Origin: SAR116 cluster bacterium | Lineage (GTDB): Bacteria > Pseudomonadota > Alphaproteobacteria > Puniceispirillales > Marisalimonadaceae | NCBI GenBank assembly: GCA_002691795.1 | Contig: NZIY01000014.1 | Location: forward strand, 40,657-47,027 | Reading direction: 5' to 3' | Length of the DNA stretch: 6,371 bases | Shown: piece by piece, positions 4,276 through 6,371 of the stretch | Numbering within the stretch: the first letter of the stretch is position 1 | Layout of the letters: every line of letters begins with the position of its first letter | Notes under the pieces: generated by a model | What the model saw: only the letters and a program-made list of their open reading frames with translations | Database searches by the model: none | What the model was told of the DNA's origin: nothing | Position numbers and translations under genes: made by a program

Positions 4276-6371
4276 TTTTACTTTTCTCGATGGCATCTAA
4301 AATTCTGTGTGGTAGCGCAGGGAGTTTGGTTATAATTGCACCAGTAGCATTTCTTAGTGCATTTAATATAGCAGGTGCTGTTGGAATTAAAACATGTTCA
4401 CCAAGTCCTCTTGCTCCAAATGGTCCTTCTGGATCACTTTTCTCTATCAATATAGATACAATTTCTGGAACGTCTCCTATCGACGGGATTAAATAATCAT
4501 GAAGATTTTCTGTTTTTGAAGGAATATATTCTTCCATTAGAGCAAAACCTATACCTTGTGCAATACCTCCTTCAATTTGCCCCTCAGCAAGTAAAGGGTT
4601 TATGGTTTTGCCAAGATCATGAGCAGCTGTTATTTTATCAATTTTTAACAATCCAAGTTCAATATCTATTGATATCTCTGCCATTTGAGCTCCATATCCA
4701 TAAACTGCATATGGAATTCCTTGCCCATTTTCATCAAGCGATGTAGTTGGTGGATCATAGGTTTCTTCAACAACTATAACATAGTTGTTTTCAATCAATT
4801 GAAGAGAAATTAAATCAATAATTTGTTTCTTATCTTGATTGGAAATTATAATTTTGTTGTTTTCAATTTTGATAAGAGAGTCGTTTCCCATGTTGCTGAG
4901 CCTAAGTATTTCAGATCTTAGTTTTAGTCCAGCATTATAAGCTGCTTTTCCAGTCACATAGGTTTGTCTAGAAGCTGAGGTTTTGCCACAATCAGGTGTT
5001 AAAAATGTATCAGGGCTTACTAAATCTAAATCTTTCATAGATACGCCAATTGCATCAGCTGTGATTTGAGAGATTACTGTATTTGATCCTTGTCCAATAT
5101 CTGTTGCCCCCTGATGCAAAGAAATTCTGCCACTCTTAGTTAACCCAATTTTGATTGTAGATGGATTAGGTAGGGCAGTATTACCACAACCATACCAGCA
5201 AGTGGCTATACCTAAACCTTTTTTATATCTTTTTGAGGTTTTGTTAAAATTAATAAAATCTTCTTTTTTTTGTTTCCAACTTTCTTTAAGCGCATCCAAA
5301 CAATCAATTATTCCTACAGAATCTAATTTTTGGCCACAAACAGTTTTATCACCATCTTTTAAAGAATTCTGTAATCTAAATTCTAATTGATCAATCTTAA
5401 GCTTGTCGGCAAGTTGATCCATTAAAGTTTCTTGTAATGCTGTAGCTTGAGGAACTCCAAAGCCTCGAAATGCTCCAGCAATAGGGCCATTTGTATGAAT
5501 AGCTCTTCCTACGGCTTGATAATTTGGAACTCTGTATGGCCCACTAGCATGAACTGGAACACGATTAGCAACAGTAGGACCCCAGCTTGCATAAGCACCA
5601 GTGTTAAAATCTCCAGAAAAATCAATTGATTTTATATATCCGTTCCTATCAGACGAAATCGATGAAGTCATTAATCCAGGGTGTCTTTTTGTAGTTGAAA
5701 TCATTGATTCATTTCGGGAATAAACAATTCTACAAGGTTTTTTTGTTTTAATTGCAACTAATCCTAGGTAGGGTTGAATTGATATGTCTAGTTTAGACCC
5801 GAAACCTCCTCCAGTTGCAGCTGGAATTATTCTTACATGATTCGGATCCATATCTAATATTTTCGCCGTATCATCTCTATCCATGTAAGGCGCTTGAGTA
5901 CAAGCTTGAATAACTAAAACATTTTTATCCATCCAAGCTGAACCTGCTTCAGGTTCTATGTAAGCGTGTTCAACATAGGAAGTTTCTAAAAAACCATTAA
6001 CTTCAAAGTCATTTGGTTGAATTTTTTTAGGATTTCCTGATAATACTTTCCCAGATGTTAAAATATTATTTTTAAGGTCTTTATTTCCAATTTTAACATT
6101 AGAGTTTAAGGATGCATTAGTCGTCATTATATCATTATTCTTAACCCATTCTATTGGAAATGAATTAAGATCTAAATTTTTTATACTGTCATATGAACCC
6201 GCAATAATTGCTACTGCCTCACCACGAAAATTTACATTCTTTTTTGCTAAGACTGGTTGGTCTGCAAATGGTGGAATTACACCAAAAATATTTTTTCCTG
6301 GAATATCTTTTTCTGTTAAAACAATTTCAATTCCAAGATTATTTTTAATCCATTTTTTATAATCACCAATT
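4262..6371 (-). CDS. Xanthine dehydrogenase-family hydroxylase, molybdopterin-binding large subunit, 5' partial
   Basis: The frame stays open from the TAG at 4262 to the right edge, giving 702 visible residues; the start lies outside the window. Met at 6127 is internal, because the 81 codons before it encode family sequence: GVIPPFADQPVLA at visible residues 30-42 and NFRGEAVAIIAG at 47-58, the end of the a/b-hammerhead domain. Next come YVEHAYIEPE (132-141), TQAPY (158-162), GGGFGSK (187-193), RHP (229-231), GAFRGFG (299-305), QGATDIGQGSNT (420-431), GQIEGGIAQGIG (597-608) and GPFGARGLGEH (649-659). Glu658 is the likely catalytic base. The enzyme would hydroxylate an N-heteroaromatic ring or aldehyde using water, passing electrons to [2Fe-2S] and FAD subunits probably encoded upstream. 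Leu194 stands where xanthine dehydrogenases carry the purine-binding Glu, so xanthine is an unlikely substrate. The adjoining Hnr-like gene suggests nicotinate or a relative (inference). Confidence 0.93.
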   Translation of the reverse strand, partial: IGDYKKWIKNNLGIEIVLTEKDIPGKNIFGVIPPFADQPVLAKKNVNFRGEAVAIIAGSYDSIKNLDLNSFPIEWVKNNDIMTTNASLNSNVKIGNKDLKNNILTSGKVLSGNPKKIQPNDFEVNGFLETSYVEHAYIEPEAGSAWMDKNVLVIQACTQAPYMDRDDTAKILDMDPNHVRIIPAATGGGFGSKLDISIQPYLGLVAIKTKKPCRIVYSRNESMISTTKRHPGLMTSSISSDRNGYIKSIDFSGDFNTGAYASWGPTVANRVPVHASGPYRVPNYQAVGRAIHTNGPIAGAFRGFGVPQATALQETLMDQLADKLKIDQLEFRLQNSLKDGDKTVCGQKLDSVGIIDCLDALKESWKQKKEDFINFNKTSKRYKKGLGIATCWYGCGNTALPNPSTIKIGLTKSGRISLHQGATDIGQGSNTVISQITADAIGVSMKDLDLVSPDTFLTPDCGKTSASRQTYVTGKAAYNAGLKLRSEILRLSNMGNDSLIKIENNKIIISNQDKKQIIDLISLQLIENNYVIVVEETYDPPTTSLDENGQGIPYAVYGYGAQMAEISIDIELGLLKIDKITAAHDLGKTINPLLAEGQIEGGIAQGIGFALMEEYIPSKTENLHDYLIPSIGDVPEIVSILIEKSDPEGPFGARGLGEHVLIPTAPAILNALRNATGAIITKLPALPHRILDAIEKSKNGSN

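Noticed and set aside
4294..4296. Alternative upstream ATG adding seven residues to the Hnr-like protein.
   Set aside because: It has no Shine-Dalgarno and lengthens the overlap with the upstream gene; the ATG at 4275 fits better, though 4296 cannot be excluded.
6125..6127. ATG that could be taken as the start of a 621-residue large subunit.
   Set aside because: The frame is open upstream to the window edge and encodes conserved family sequence (GVIPPFADQP, FRGEAVAIIAG), so this Met is internal.

Overview
This is an AT-rich window (by eye roughly one third G+C). All five recognisable genes lie on the minus strand, so the transcriptional order runs from high to low coordinates. Short spacers, overlapping genes and low GC suggest a streamlined free-living bacterium. 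The families present, especially the Moco hydroxylase / 6-hydroxynicotinate-reductase-like / UPF0280 set, are ones I associate with alphaproteobacteria. A low-GC marine alphaproteobacterium is my best guess, but no phylogenetic marker is in view.

Layout in the direction of transcription: (1) 6371-4262, the molybdopterin-binding large subunit of a xanthine-dehydrogenase-family hydroxylase, with its N-terminus beyond the right edge; (2) 4275-2836, a 6-hydroxynicotinate reductase (Hnr)-like iron-sulfur protein, overlapping gene 1 by 14 bases; (3) 2836-1994, a UPF0280 protein of the ApbE (flavin transferase) superfamily, joined to gene 2 by a TAATG stop/start overlap; (4) 1981-833, a BenE-family aromatic-acid/proton symporter, 12 bases after gene 3; (5) 740-1, a branched-chain-amino-acid-type ABC substrate-binding protein with a signal peptide and a strong ribosome binding site, cut by the left edge. 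Genes 1-4 look like one operon. Gene 5 follows a 92-base gap and may have its own promoter.

Reading of the system: the hydroxylase would add an oxygen from water to a nitrogen heteroaromatic ring (nicotinate or a relative), and the Hnr-like enzyme would then reduce the hydroxylated ring. BenE and perhaps the ABC system would import the aromatic acid. This is the opening of the reductive nicotinate route known from Eubacterium barkeri and, biochemically, from the aerobe Azorhizobium caulinodans. The substrate here is inferred, not shown.

The most interesting point is that E. barkeri Hnr is reported to carry covalently bound flavin. Here an ApbE-superfamily protein is translationally coupled to the Hnr-like gene, and the Hnr-like protein contains DHLTGSS, which resembles the D-x-x-(S/T)-G-A-T acceptor motif of ApbE. 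UPF0280 may therefore be the dedicated flavin-attaching factor for this reductase family.
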